Shown: piece by piece, positions 8,929 through 15,791 of the stretch
Layout: each line of letters starts with the position of its first letter
Position numbering within the stretch: the stretch's first letter is position 1
NCBI GenBank assembly: GCA_902763865.1
Contig: CACWTR010000015.1
Span: 1 to 50,048 of the forward strand
DNA length: 50,048 nt
Reading direction: 5' to 3'
Origin: an uncultured Bacteroidales bacterium
GTDB taxonomy: Bacteria > Bacteroidota > Bacteroidia > Bacteroidales > Bacteroidaceae
Program-made: the position numbers and the translations under genes
The notes under the pieces: generated by a model
What the model was told of the DNA's origin: nothing
The model's input: the letters and a program-made list of their open reading frames with translations, nothing else
Databases searched by the model: none

Positions 8929-9998
8929 GAAGGTTGAAGCTTCCTCTCGTTGCTCTGCTCTTTCCCCTCGCCCTGCTGATGGCATGCAGCGGCAACCGTT
9001 CAGAAGGTAGCTCGGGTCAGGGCGACACACTCCTCTTCCGACACGCCAGGAACCTGACCGTTGTCACCTATCCAGACCGTATGGAAGTGACAATGCGCAA
9101 TCCGTGGGACACGACAGGCATCCTGGGGAGCTATCGTCTGAGTACTCCCATTCGCAATGCTGCCGTCTTTGGCAGTGTCCACTGTGCTTTATTTCACGAA
9201 CTTGGTGCCGACGATGCAGTCGGCGGTATCTGCGACTTGGAATACATCAATCAGCCAGAGTACAAAGAGGGTGTTGCCAAGGGACGCATTGCCAACTTGG
9301 GCAACAGCCTGCAACCCAACATTGAGCAAATCATCAACCTGAACCCCGATGCCTTGCTGCCAAGTCCCTTCGAGAACAGCGGCGGATTGGGGCGCGTCGA
9401 GAGGCTGGGCATCCCTGTCATCTGGTGTGCCGACTACATGGAGAGCACGCCCCTTGCCCGTGCCGAATGGATTCGTTTCTATGGCCGCCTTGTCGGAAAG
9501 GCAGAGCGCGCGGACAGCATATTCGATGCTGTCGAGAAGCGCTACCAAGACTTGTGTTCCAAGGTACGCAACACCAAGTCGAGGCCCCGACTTCTACCCG
9601 AAATGCCTTGGAGCGGCCAATGGACGCTGCCCGGTTCCGGCAGCTCTTCTGCCAAGCTTTACGCCGATGCCGGAGCCGAGTACCTCTTTGCCTATCTTGA
9701 GGGAAGCGGAGGCATCCCGCTTAGTACGGAGAAGGTGGTGGATAAGGCTGTCAATGCCGACATTTGGCTCATCAAGCATCATGGCAAGCTTGACCGGCGT
9801 CAAATGGTTGCCGACACGCCACTCCTGGCCAACATCAAGGCTCCCATCTGGTGGTGCGACACATCGGTTTCGTTCATCTACGAAGAGACGCCCTTTCATC
9901 CCGAAAGGCTGCTGGAGAGCCTTATTACCATTCTGCATCCCGAGTTGGATGTGGATGCAACATACAACTATTTCAAGCTCCTGACTGTTGAAGACTGA
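8925..9998 (+). CDS. ABC importer substrate-binding lipoprotein (iron/cobalamin type)
   Basis: A 357-residue protein with a lipoprotein signal (lipobox LLMAC, Cys at about residue 21), so it should be tethered to a membrane facing the periplasm. The fold is the Peripla_BP_2/TroA-like type: GSVHCALFHELGADDAVGGI, NLNPDALLPSPFENSG, VERLGIPVIW and the long central helix around the segment RFYGRLVGKAERADSIFD. It binds a chelated metal or cobalamin-like ligand and feeds the permease that begins 3 bp downstream. The sequence does not say which ligand: there is no TonB receptor, cobalamin riboswitch or siderophore gene nearby. Confidence 0.88.
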   Translation: MRRLKLPLVALLFPLALLMACSGNRSEGSSGQGDTLLFRHARNLTVVTYPDRMEVTMRNPWDTTGILGSYRLSTPIRNAAVFGSVHCALFHELGADDAVGGICDLEYINQPEYKEGVAKGRIANLGNSLQPNIEQIINLNPDALLPSPFENSGGLGRVERLGIPVIWCADYMESTPLARAEWIRFYGRLVGKAERADSIFDAVEKRYQDLCSKVRNTKSRPRLLPEMPWSGQWTLPGSGSSSAKLYADAGAEYLFAYLEGSGGIPLSTEKVVDKAVNADIWLIKHHGKLDRRQMVADTPLLANIKAPIWWCDTSVSFIYEETPFHPERLLESLITILHPELDVDATYNYFKLLTVED

Positions 9999-10001
9999 CC
10001 T

Positions 10002-11021
10002 ATGAACTATAAGCTGAAGCTCCTGACCGTCCTGCTTGCCCTGCTTGCTGTTGCAAACGTGTTGTGGGGGTCGCTGGATATTCCTGTCCGCGATGTCTGG
10101 CACATCCTTTGCGGCGGTGAAGTGGAGGACCACCCGGCCTGGAGCATTATCGTGCTTCAGGGCAGGTTGCCACAGATGCTGACAGCCTTGCTGACAGGAA
10201 TGGCCTTGGGCACTTGCGGCCTATTGCTTCAGACGGCTTTCCGCAATCCACTGGCAGGACCTTCCATTCTGGGCATCGACTCGGGTGCCAATCTTGGTGT
10301 TGCCATCGTCCTGCTCCTGCTGGGCGGAACGGCTTCCATCGGCAGCCTGACAATCGGAGGCCATTTGCTTGTCATCGTGGCGGCAATGGCCGGTGCCTTG
10401 TCCATCATGTCCCTGCTCATAATACTTGGCAGACTGCTTCACAGCGGGGTCATGTTGCTCATTACCGGTGTCATCATCAGCTATGTGACAGGCAGCATCA
10501 TCCAGCTGCTCAACTATTCTGCTACGGAGCAGGGTGTCTTCAGTTTCGTCATGTGGGGCATGGGCAACTTCGCTTCTGTGGGTCCGGAGCGGCTGCCCGT
10601 CTTCTGCATTCTCTGTGTGCTCGGTCTGCTGCTTGCCTTGTTGCTCATCAAGCCTCTCGATGCCTTGCTTCTCGGCGACCGCTATGCCGAGAACCTTGGC
10701 GTCAGGATAGGCCGCGTCCGCCAATTGCTGCTGCTCGTTACGGGTCTTCTCACGGCCACGACGACAGCCTTCTGCGGCCCCATCTCGTTTATCGGACTGG
10801 CAGTGCCTCACCTTGCCCGCCTGACACTTGGCACGTCCAGTCACCGAACCCTGATGCCTGCCACGATGCTCATCGGAGCTAATCTGGCGCTGGCCTGCAA
10901 CTTGCTGAGTACACTGCCTCGCGACGGCAGTCTCATTCCCATAAGTGTCATCACGCCCCTCATCGGTGCCCCTGTCGTGCTCCACGTCATGCTGGGACAA
11001 AACCGGAATACAGGCATCTGA
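10002..11021 (+). CDS. ABC importer permease (FecCD family)
   Basis: A 339-residue polytopic inner-membrane protein with about ten hydrophobic segments. Family features include LPQMLTALLTGMALGTCGLLL near the N-terminus, the segment FRNPLAGPSILGIDSGANLG, and the cytoplasmic coupling region FCGPISFIGLAVPHLARL close to the C-terminus. It forms the transmembrane channel with the ATPase at 11054 and receives substrate from the lipoprotein just upstream. Length is typical for BtuC/FhuB-half/FecCD proteins. Confidence 0.94.
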   Translation: MNYKLKLLTVLLALLAVANVLWGSLDIPVRDVWHILCGGEVEDHPAWSIIVLQGRLPQMLTALLTGMALGTCGLLLQTAFRNPLAGPSILGIDSGANLGVAIVLLLLGGTASIGSLTIGGHLLVIVAAMAGALSIMSLLIILGRLLHSGVMLLITGVIISYVTGSIIQLLNYSATEQGVFSFVMWGMGNFASVGPERLPVFCILCVLGLLLALLLIKPLDALLLGDRYAENLGVRIGRVRQLLLLVTGLLTATTTAFCGPISFIGLAVPHLARLTLGTSSHRTLMPATMLIGANLALACNLLSTLPRDGSLIPISVITPLIGAPVVLHVMLGQNRNTGI

Positions 11022-11053
11022 AAACTAACAACTAAACACCAGGAAGACTTAAA

Positions 11054-11806
11054 GTGATAGAACTGCAGCACCTTACAATCGGTTACGGCAACAGGGCCGT
11101 CCTGACGGACATAAACCAAACTATTCCGGACGGTCAGATGATTTGCCTGCTTGGAGCAAACGGCGTTGGCAAGAGTACCTTGCTTCGCACGCTTTCCGGC
11201 TTCATCCCCCCGCTGTCGGGCAAAGTGTTGCTTCAGGGCCGCGAGCTGTCGTCCCTTTCCCTGTCCGAACTGAGCCGTTCTGTCTCCGTGGTGCTGACGG
11301 AACGCGTTGAGGTGCCGAACATGAAGGTTGTAGATCTTGTCGGAATGGGGCGCTCACCCTATACTGGTTTCTTCGGCACGCTCAGCAGCGAGGACCGGGA
11401 TATCGTAGGCAAGGCTATCGAAATGGCAGGTATTGCATCCCTGGCTGGCAGAACCACGGACACGCTATCGGATGGCGAGAGGCAGAAAGCGATGCTTGCC
11501 AAGGCTTTGGCTCAGCAGACACAAGTCATCCTGCTCGACGAGCCGACGGCCTTCCTCGACTTCCACGCGAAGGCCAATACGCTCCGTCTGCTTTCGCAGC
11601 TCGCACACGAGACGGGCAAGAGCATCTTCCTGAGCACTCACGACGTGGAGATGGCACTTCGCTTGAGCGACATTCTCTGGATAGTCCTTGAAGGTCGCAT
11701 CCTGTCCGGCACAACGGACTCACTTACTCAGGACGGCACGCTGAAGCGGTTCCTGGAACCATTCGAGTTGTCGGACCTCCAGACAAGCCATATCCAAGGC
11801 TCGTGA
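11054..11806 (+). CDS. ABC importer ATP-binding protein (FecE/BtuD type)
   Basis: A 250-residue ATPase. Walker A is GANGVGKST (residues 34-42), the signature is LSDGERQK, Walker B is VILLDEPTAFLD and the H-loop is LSTHD, all intact. The start is a GTG at 11054 with a purine-rich AGGAAG about 8 bp upstream; no ATG is available before the conserved IELQHLTIGYGN. The TGA stop (11804-11806) lies within the first unit of the 22-bp repeat array that separates this gene from the convergent YggS gene. It powers the importer with the two preceding genes. Confidence 0.94.
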   Translation: MIELQHLTIGYGNRAVLTDINQTIPDGQMICLLGANGVGKSTLLRTLSGFIPPLSGKVLLQGRELSSLSLSELSRSVSVVLTERVEVPNMKVVDLVGMGRSPYTGFFGTLSSEDRDIVGKAIEMAGIASLAGRTTDTLSDGERQKAMLAKALAQQTQVILLDEPTAFLDFHAKANTLRLLSQLAHETGKSIFLSTHDVEMALRLSDILWIVLEGRILSGTTDSLTQDGTLKRFLEPFELSDLQTSHIQGS

Positions 11807-11929
11807 GTCAAACGAAATAAGCTCACGAGTCGATTGCGATAAGCTCGTGAGTCGATTGCGATAAGTTCACGAGTCGTGGGCGATAAGCTCGTGAGTCGTG
11901 AGCGATAAGATCGTGAGCTTATTTCTGAT
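11798..11929. repeat. 22-bp tandem array A, between two convergent genes
   Basis: Six consecutive units of exactly 22 bp. Starts: 11798, 11820, 11842, 11864, 11886 and 11908. Each has an 8-bp core two bases in (CTCGTGAG, CTCACGAG, CTCGTGAG, TTCACGAG, CTCGTGAG, ATCGTGAG) followed by a linker of the type TCGATTGCGATAAG. The cores mostly alternate between the two strand orientations of the same octamer, and neighbouring copies could pair as 8-bp stems. The array starts inside the end of the ATPase gene and ends inside the end of the YggS gene: the first core contains the TGA of one gene and the last unit contains the TAA of the other. It is one of four related arrays in the window. Confidence 0.9.
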
Positions 11930-12584
11930 AGTTCCTTTCCCCGAAGATAAGACTTCCTATGCGGACCAGCGTAGCACCGTGGCGGACGGCGATGGGGTAG
12001 TCGTGGCTCATGCCCCAGGAACAGGTCGTCCATTTGCCATTTAGCCATTTACTGTTTATCAGTTCAAACAACTCTCGGGCTTGTTCGAACTCACGGGCTA
12101 TCTGGGTTTCGTCGTCGGTGTTCGTTGCCATACACATCAGGCCGCAGATGTTGACGTTCTGGTATTGCTGCCAGGTGCCGTCCTTCATGAAGGCGAGCAG
12201 CTCGTCGGGGCTGAAGCCGTACTTAGTCTCTTCCTGGGCCACGTGCACTTCGAGCAGGACGGGAATCGTGCGGTTGCAGCGCTTTGCCTGCTTGTCAATC
12301 TCGCGAATCAGGTGTTCGGAATCGACAGCATGAATGAGGCTGACGAAGGGGGCAATGTACTTCACCTTGTTCGTCTGGAGGTGGCCGATGAAGTGCCACT
12401 CGATGTCCTTTGGCAGTTCCTCGTACTTGCTGACCAACTCCTGAACATGACTCTCTCCGAAAATGCGCTGTCCGCCGTCGTAAGCTTCGCGGATAAGCGA
12501 GGCGGGATGAAACTTGCTGACAGCAACGAGGCGGACGCCTTCCGGCAAGGTCTTTTTGATTTCGTTTATTCTTTCGCTTACCAT
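11919..12584 (-). CDS. YggS-family pyridoxal phosphate homeostasis protein
   Basis: A 221-residue single-domain PLP-binding protein of the YggS/PROSC family, which buffers vitamin B6 and has no known catalytic reaction. The PLP lysine is in VRLVAVSKFHP, and FGESHVQELVSKYEEL, WHFIGHLQTNKVKYI, GLMCMA, WGMSHDYPIAV and LVRIGSLIFGERNY are all family blocks. An odd feature is the stretch NSKWLNGKWTTCSWGMS: its DNA (12030-12053) contains three near copies of TAAATGG, the same microrepeat that fills a non-coding gap at about 32 kb. The stop codon lies in the last unit of repeat array A. Confidence 0.93.
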   Translation of the reverse strand: MVSERINEIKKTLPEGVRLVAVSKFHPASLIREAYDGGQRIFGESHVQELVSKYEELPKDIEWHFIGHLQTNKVKYIAPFVSLIHAVDSEHLIREIDKQAKRCNRTIPVLLEVHVAQEETKYGFSPDELLAFMKDGTWQQYQNVNICGLMCMATNTDDETQIAREFEQARELFELINSKWLNGKWTTCSWGMSHDYPIAVRHGATLVRIGSLIFGERNYQK

Positions 12585-12599
12585 ATTCTTAACTTAAAG

Positions 12600-12797
12600 C
12601 ACGGATTACTTCCAACAACGGATTATTTTCTACAACGGATTGCACGGATTTGACGGATTAGACCGAGGATTTATATATGCTATAAAAATCTGTTTAATCC
12701 GTTCAATCCGTTCAATCCGTTGTGTTATATAATTATGTCAATCGTAATCTTCGTAATTTTGCTATTCGTCCAATCCGTGGTTGAATGTAATCCGTTT
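12600..12797. repeat. Inverted cluster of ACGGATT / AATCCGT heptamers
   Basis: The gap between the YggS gene and the DUF4494 gene holds five copies of ACGGATT on the left (12601-12660) and five copies of AATCCGT, its reverse complement, on the right (12696-12797). The AT-rich centre at 12661-12695 has no copies. Three of the right-hand copies are in tandem at a 10-bp step. The last copy runs up to the DUF4494 stop codon. The whole could fold as an imperfect long hairpin. Function unknown; the symmetry is directly visible. Confidence 0.8.
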
Positions 12798-13242
12798 ATT
12801 CTTCGTCTGCCTTGAACTTGAAGACGTCGATGATGGCCGTCTCTGCTATGGAGACAATGACCCATTCTCCGAGCGTACCCTTCATTCCTTCGTCGAGCCT
12901 TGTGAGGGCACGATGCAGCTCATTTGCCTGGACGAGAACTGTCTGCACGGTCCGTTTCTCCACGCCGCTCTTCTCGTCGAGGGTGATGAAGGCCACGCGA
13001 GCCTTGAACCATCGGTCATCGTTCAGGTCGTCGCTGTCGAAGAGCTCGGAGATGCGTGCACGCTTGATGTCGGTCACCAAGAATTCGCCCGACATGAAGG
13101 GCGTTATCTCCTCGATGAAGCGCTTCTCTGCCTCCGTGAAGCTGAGGGCGTCAACCAAATATGTCTCTGTGGTCTTCTTGATGAGACCGTTCTCCAAGGT
13201 CTTGTCGTAGCGGACCTTGCATTCAAACCATTCGCTTTGCAT
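12796..13242 (-). CDS. DUF4494 domain protein
   Basis: A 148-residue soluble protein of a conserved Bacteroidetes family of unknown function (DUF4494). It starts MQSEWFECKVRYDKTLENG and contains TETYLVDALSFTEAEKRFIEE and FKARVAFITLDEKSGVEKR, typical of the family. No signal peptide or membrane segment is present. A probable -7 element lies 34 bp upstream, and repeat array B lies beyond that. Nothing about the neighbours points to a function. Confidence 0.85.
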   Translation of the reverse strand: MQSEWFECKVRYDKTLENGLIKKTTETYLVDALSFTEAEKRFIEEITPFMSGEFLVTDIKRARISELFDSDDLNDDRWFKARVAFITLDEKSGVEKRTVQTVLVQANELHRALTRLDEGMKGTLGEWVIVSIAETAIIDVFKFKADEE

Positions 13243-13276
13243 TTCTGTATAAGTTGTATTGTGTGTTTACAAAGTA

Positions 13277-13284
13277 CAAAGTTA
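13277..13284 (-). promoter_or_regulatory. Probable DUF4494 promoter (-7 element)
   Basis: Reads TAACTTTG on the minus strand, 34 nt before the start codon at 13242. The -33 position (about 13304-13307) reads TATG, a weak match to TTTG. The segment from 13329 to 13344 further upstream closely matches one upstream of the GSCFA gene. Confidence 0.5.
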
Positions 13285-13413
13285 CGGCTTTTTTCTCGGT
13301 TGACATAGCGTTTTCAAGAAGTTTTTGCCTTAATTTGAGACAAATTGTACAAGTTATACGAGGGATATCAAAATGAAGGACAAGAAAACACTATGCCTCG
13401 TGTTGCTTTTTAC

Positions 13414-13523
13414 CTCACGAGTCATAGCCGTTTGACTCACGAGTCATAGCCGTTTGACTCACGAGTCGTAGCCGTTTACCTCACGAGTCGTAGCCGTTTG
13501 ACTCACGAGGGAAAACCATATAC
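13414..13523. repeat. 22-bp tandem array B
   Basis: Five 22-bp units starting at 13414, 13436, 13458, 13480 and 13502. Each begins with the core CTCACGAG followed by TCATAGCCGTTTGA or a close variant; the last unit keeps only the core. All five cores have the same orientation on the plus strand. Looser relatives occur at the edges (CCTCGTGTT near 13396 and GTCACGTT at 13524). The array lies downstream of ygiQ and upstream of the DUF4494 promoter. Read on the minus strand, the linker (GGCTATGA) resembles the GGCCATAA of arrays C and D. Confidence 0.9.
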
Positions 13524-13597
13524 GTCACGTTGTGTTTCGCTTCACTCCGTTTTACGCGTCGTCAAGATGCGTTAGGCTGATGACTGCATCCCAGTTC

Positions 13598-15475
13598 CTA
13601 ACTCAGCTTTCGCAGGATATCCTGTCTGCCGATGCTGCGCAGGTAGTGTTCTATCTGGCGGCGTTCTTCGGGTTTGTACCAGAAGAAGAACATGCGTTGC
13701 TGCTGCTTCTCTTCAGGGGTCTTGGCGCTAAAGACGGGCTCTAACGTATAGGGGTTGTAGCCTGTGGCCCAGCAGGTTGTAGCCATCGTCAAGGGGGTGG
13801 GAGTGAAGTCCTGCACTTGCTCCAGATGGAAGTCCATTTGTTTTGTCTGGATGGCGAGCTGAGCCATGTCGAGGGCGGTGCAGGCAGGATGGCTCGAGAT
13901 GAAGTAGGGAATGATTTGCTGGCGGAGTCCCGCGCGTCGGCATGTAGCGTCGAAGATGCTCTTGAACTGCCTGAAGAGGCTGAACGAGGGCTTGCGCATG
14001 AGGTTGAGCACCGTGTCGCTCGTATGTTCGGGTGCCACCTTGAGCCTGCCGCTGACGTGACGGGTGATGAGTTCCTGCGTGTATTCCTTTGTAGCACGGT
14101 TGAGAGTCTCATCCCTCCAGTCGTGCAGGAGCATGTCGTAGCGTATGCCGCTGCCAATGAAGCTCTTCTTGATGCCCGGCAGCTTATCTACCGCCCTGTA
14201 GATGTCGAGCAAGGGACGGTGGTCGCCGTTCAGGTTGGGGCAGATGGCTGGATGAATGCACGAAGGCCGTTTGCACTTCTCGCACGGTTCGTGCCGTTTG
14301 CCTTGCATGCGGTACATGTTGGCGCTCGGCCCGCCCAGGTCGCTCAGGTAGCCTTTGAAGTCGGGCATTTGCGTAATGGCCTTTACCTCGCGGAGGATGC
14401 TCTCCTTCGAGCGGCTCACGATGAACTTACCCTGGTGAGCGCTGATGGTGCAGAAGGCACAGCCGCCGAAGCAGCCACGATGGAGTGTGACGCTGAACTT
14501 TATCATCTCGTAGGCCGGGATGCGCTTGCCCTTGTACTTAGGGTGCGGCAGTCGCGTGTAGGGCAAGTCGAAGCTCTGGTCGAGCTCTTCGGAGGTGAGG
14601 GGCGGGTAGGGGGGATTGACCATTGTCCACCTGCCTTTGACCATTTGCAGAAGGCGATGGGCGTGCATCCTGTTGCTTTCTTCCTCGATGTGGCGGAAAT
14701 TCTCGGCGTGCAGGCGAGGCTCTCGCAAACAATCCTCGTAGCTGTGGAGCACGATGTCGTCGGCCTTGATGCCTCCCGGTACCTCGTTCTTGCCGAGGAG
14801 CCATGCGCTTTGCGGCAAGTCCTTTGCCACGTCCCGAAGCACCTGGCGTGTGATGCAGGCCTCGCCGTTCTCGTCGTAGTGGAGCAGGGGGTGAGCATCG
14901 CCGATGGCATCGACAAGAAGACGGACCAGTTCCAGCGTCGGCTTCTCGCCCATGCCGTAGGTGATGAGGTCAGCGTCGCAGTCTGCAAGGATGCTTGGGC
15001 GAAAGCGCTCCTGCCAGTAGTCGTAGTGCATGACGCGGCGAAGGCTTGCCTCAATGCCGCCCAGGACGATAGGAACGTCGGGGTAGAGCTTCCGCAGAAT
15101 GTCGGTATAGACGATGGTAGGGTACTCGGGGCGCAGGTCGTGGCGTCCGTCGGGGCTATAGGCATCCTCGCTGCGGAGGCGACGGGCTGCTGTGTATTTG
15201 TTGACCATCGAGTCCATGCAGCCTGGCGAGATGCCGAAGAAGAGGCGCGGACGGCCCAGCTTCCTGAAATCGCGATAGTCGCCGTGCCAGTCCGGTTGCG
15301 GAACGATGCAGACGCGCAACCCTTCAGCCTCCAGCAAGCGCCCTATGACGGCAGCACCGAAGGCAGGGTGATCCACATAGGCATCGCCCGAGAAGAGAAT
15401 CACGTCGGCCTGTTCCCAGCCGCGCAACTCCATTTCCTTCCGGGTCGTAGGCAACCAGTCGCTCTTAGAGTTCAT
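13598..15475 (-). CDS. YgiQ-family radical SAM protein
   Basis: A 625-residue cytoplasmic protein of the YgiQ radical SAM family; the substrate is not established for the family. The cluster-binding motif CFGGCAFC places cysteines at about residues 335, 339 and 342. The N-terminal region (LFSGDAYVDHPAFGAAVIGR, VLGGIEASLRRVMHYDYW) is the cobalamin-binding-like domain usual for this family, and CEKCKRPSCIHPAICPN adds a second cysteine cluster. Its first 11 bases overlap the end of the small gene at 15465-15761, so the two are probably co-translated. Confidence 0.93.
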   Translation of the reverse strand: MNSKSDWLPTTRKEMELRGWEQADVILFSGDAYVDHPAFGAAVIGRLLEAEGLRVCIVPQPDWHGDYRDFRKLGRPRLFFGISPGCMDSMVNKYTAARRLRSEDAYSPDGRHDLRPEYPTIVYTDILRKLYPDVPIVLGGIEASLRRVMHYDYWQERFRPSILADCDADLITYGMGEKPTLELVRLLVDAIGDAHPLLHYDENGEACITRQVLRDVAKDLPQSAWLLGKNEVPGGIKADDIVLHSYEDCLREPRLHAENFRHIEEESNRMHAHRLLQMVKGRWTMVNPPYPPLTSEELDQSFDLPYTRLPHPKYKGKRIPAYEMIKFSVTLHRGCFGGCAFCTISAHQGKFIVSRSKESILREVKAITQMPDFKGYLSDLGGPSANMYRMQGKRHEPCEKCKRPSCIHPAICPNLNGDHRPLLDIYRAVDKLPGIKKSFIGSGIRYDMLLHDWRDETLNRATKEYTQELITRHVSGRLKVAPEHTSDTVLNLMRKPSFSLFRQFKSIFDATCRRAGLRQQIIPYFISSHPACTALDMAQLAIQTKQMDFHLEQVQDFTPTPLTMATTCWATGYNPYTLEPVFSAKTPEEKQQQRMFFFWYKPEERRQIEHYLRSIGRQDILRKLS

Positions 15476-15761
15476 TCTTCTCCCAGTCGATATAGAGCAG
15501 GATGAGCTGATGCAAGCCGAATGCTTTCATGTCGGGATGGAAGAGAATGTGTTCGCACAGGTCTATCAGCTCGGGGTCGGTACTGCCGGAAGAGAGCATG
15601 GAACGCACATTCAGCCGCAGCTTCTCCAGTACGGTTTCCTCTACGATGCCGTTGCTGTCGAGCAGGTCAGAGAAAAGGGAATAGCGCCTGATGGTGTTCA
15701 AGTGGGCTTCGCTGACAGAAAGTTTGCGCGAGCCTTTCATGTTGCATAATATGGTAAACAT
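15465..15761 (-). CDS. Small protein of unknown function upstream of ygiQ
   Basis: A 98-residue protein, or 91 if the inner ATG at 15740 (MKGSRKLSVSEAHLNTI) is used. I do not recognise a domain. It is predicted to be soluble and helical, rich in Leu and Glu, with SSGSTDPELIDLCEHILFHP in the middle. It overlaps ygiQ by 11 bp and follows the golvesin/FN3 gene by 30 bp, so it lies within an operon-like run. The overlap supports translation. Confidence 0.6.
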   Translation of the reverse strand: MFTILCNMKGSRKLSVSEAHLNTIRRYSLFSDLLDSNGIVEETVLEKLRLNVRSMLSSGSTDPELIDLCEHILFHPDMKAFGLHQLILLYIDWEKNEL

Positions 15762-15791
15762 CTTTGTGAATATGATTGTTTTAGTATGAAT

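Larger units (their letters stand above)
13243..13597. other. 355-bp gap without a gene
   Basis: Lies between the DUF4494 start and the YgiQ stop. It holds the DUF4494 promoter element, an AT-rich segment, repeat array B (13414-13523) and a short 3' stretch (13524-13597) in which I see nothing further. No ORF with coding character was found on either strand. Confidence 0.7.
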
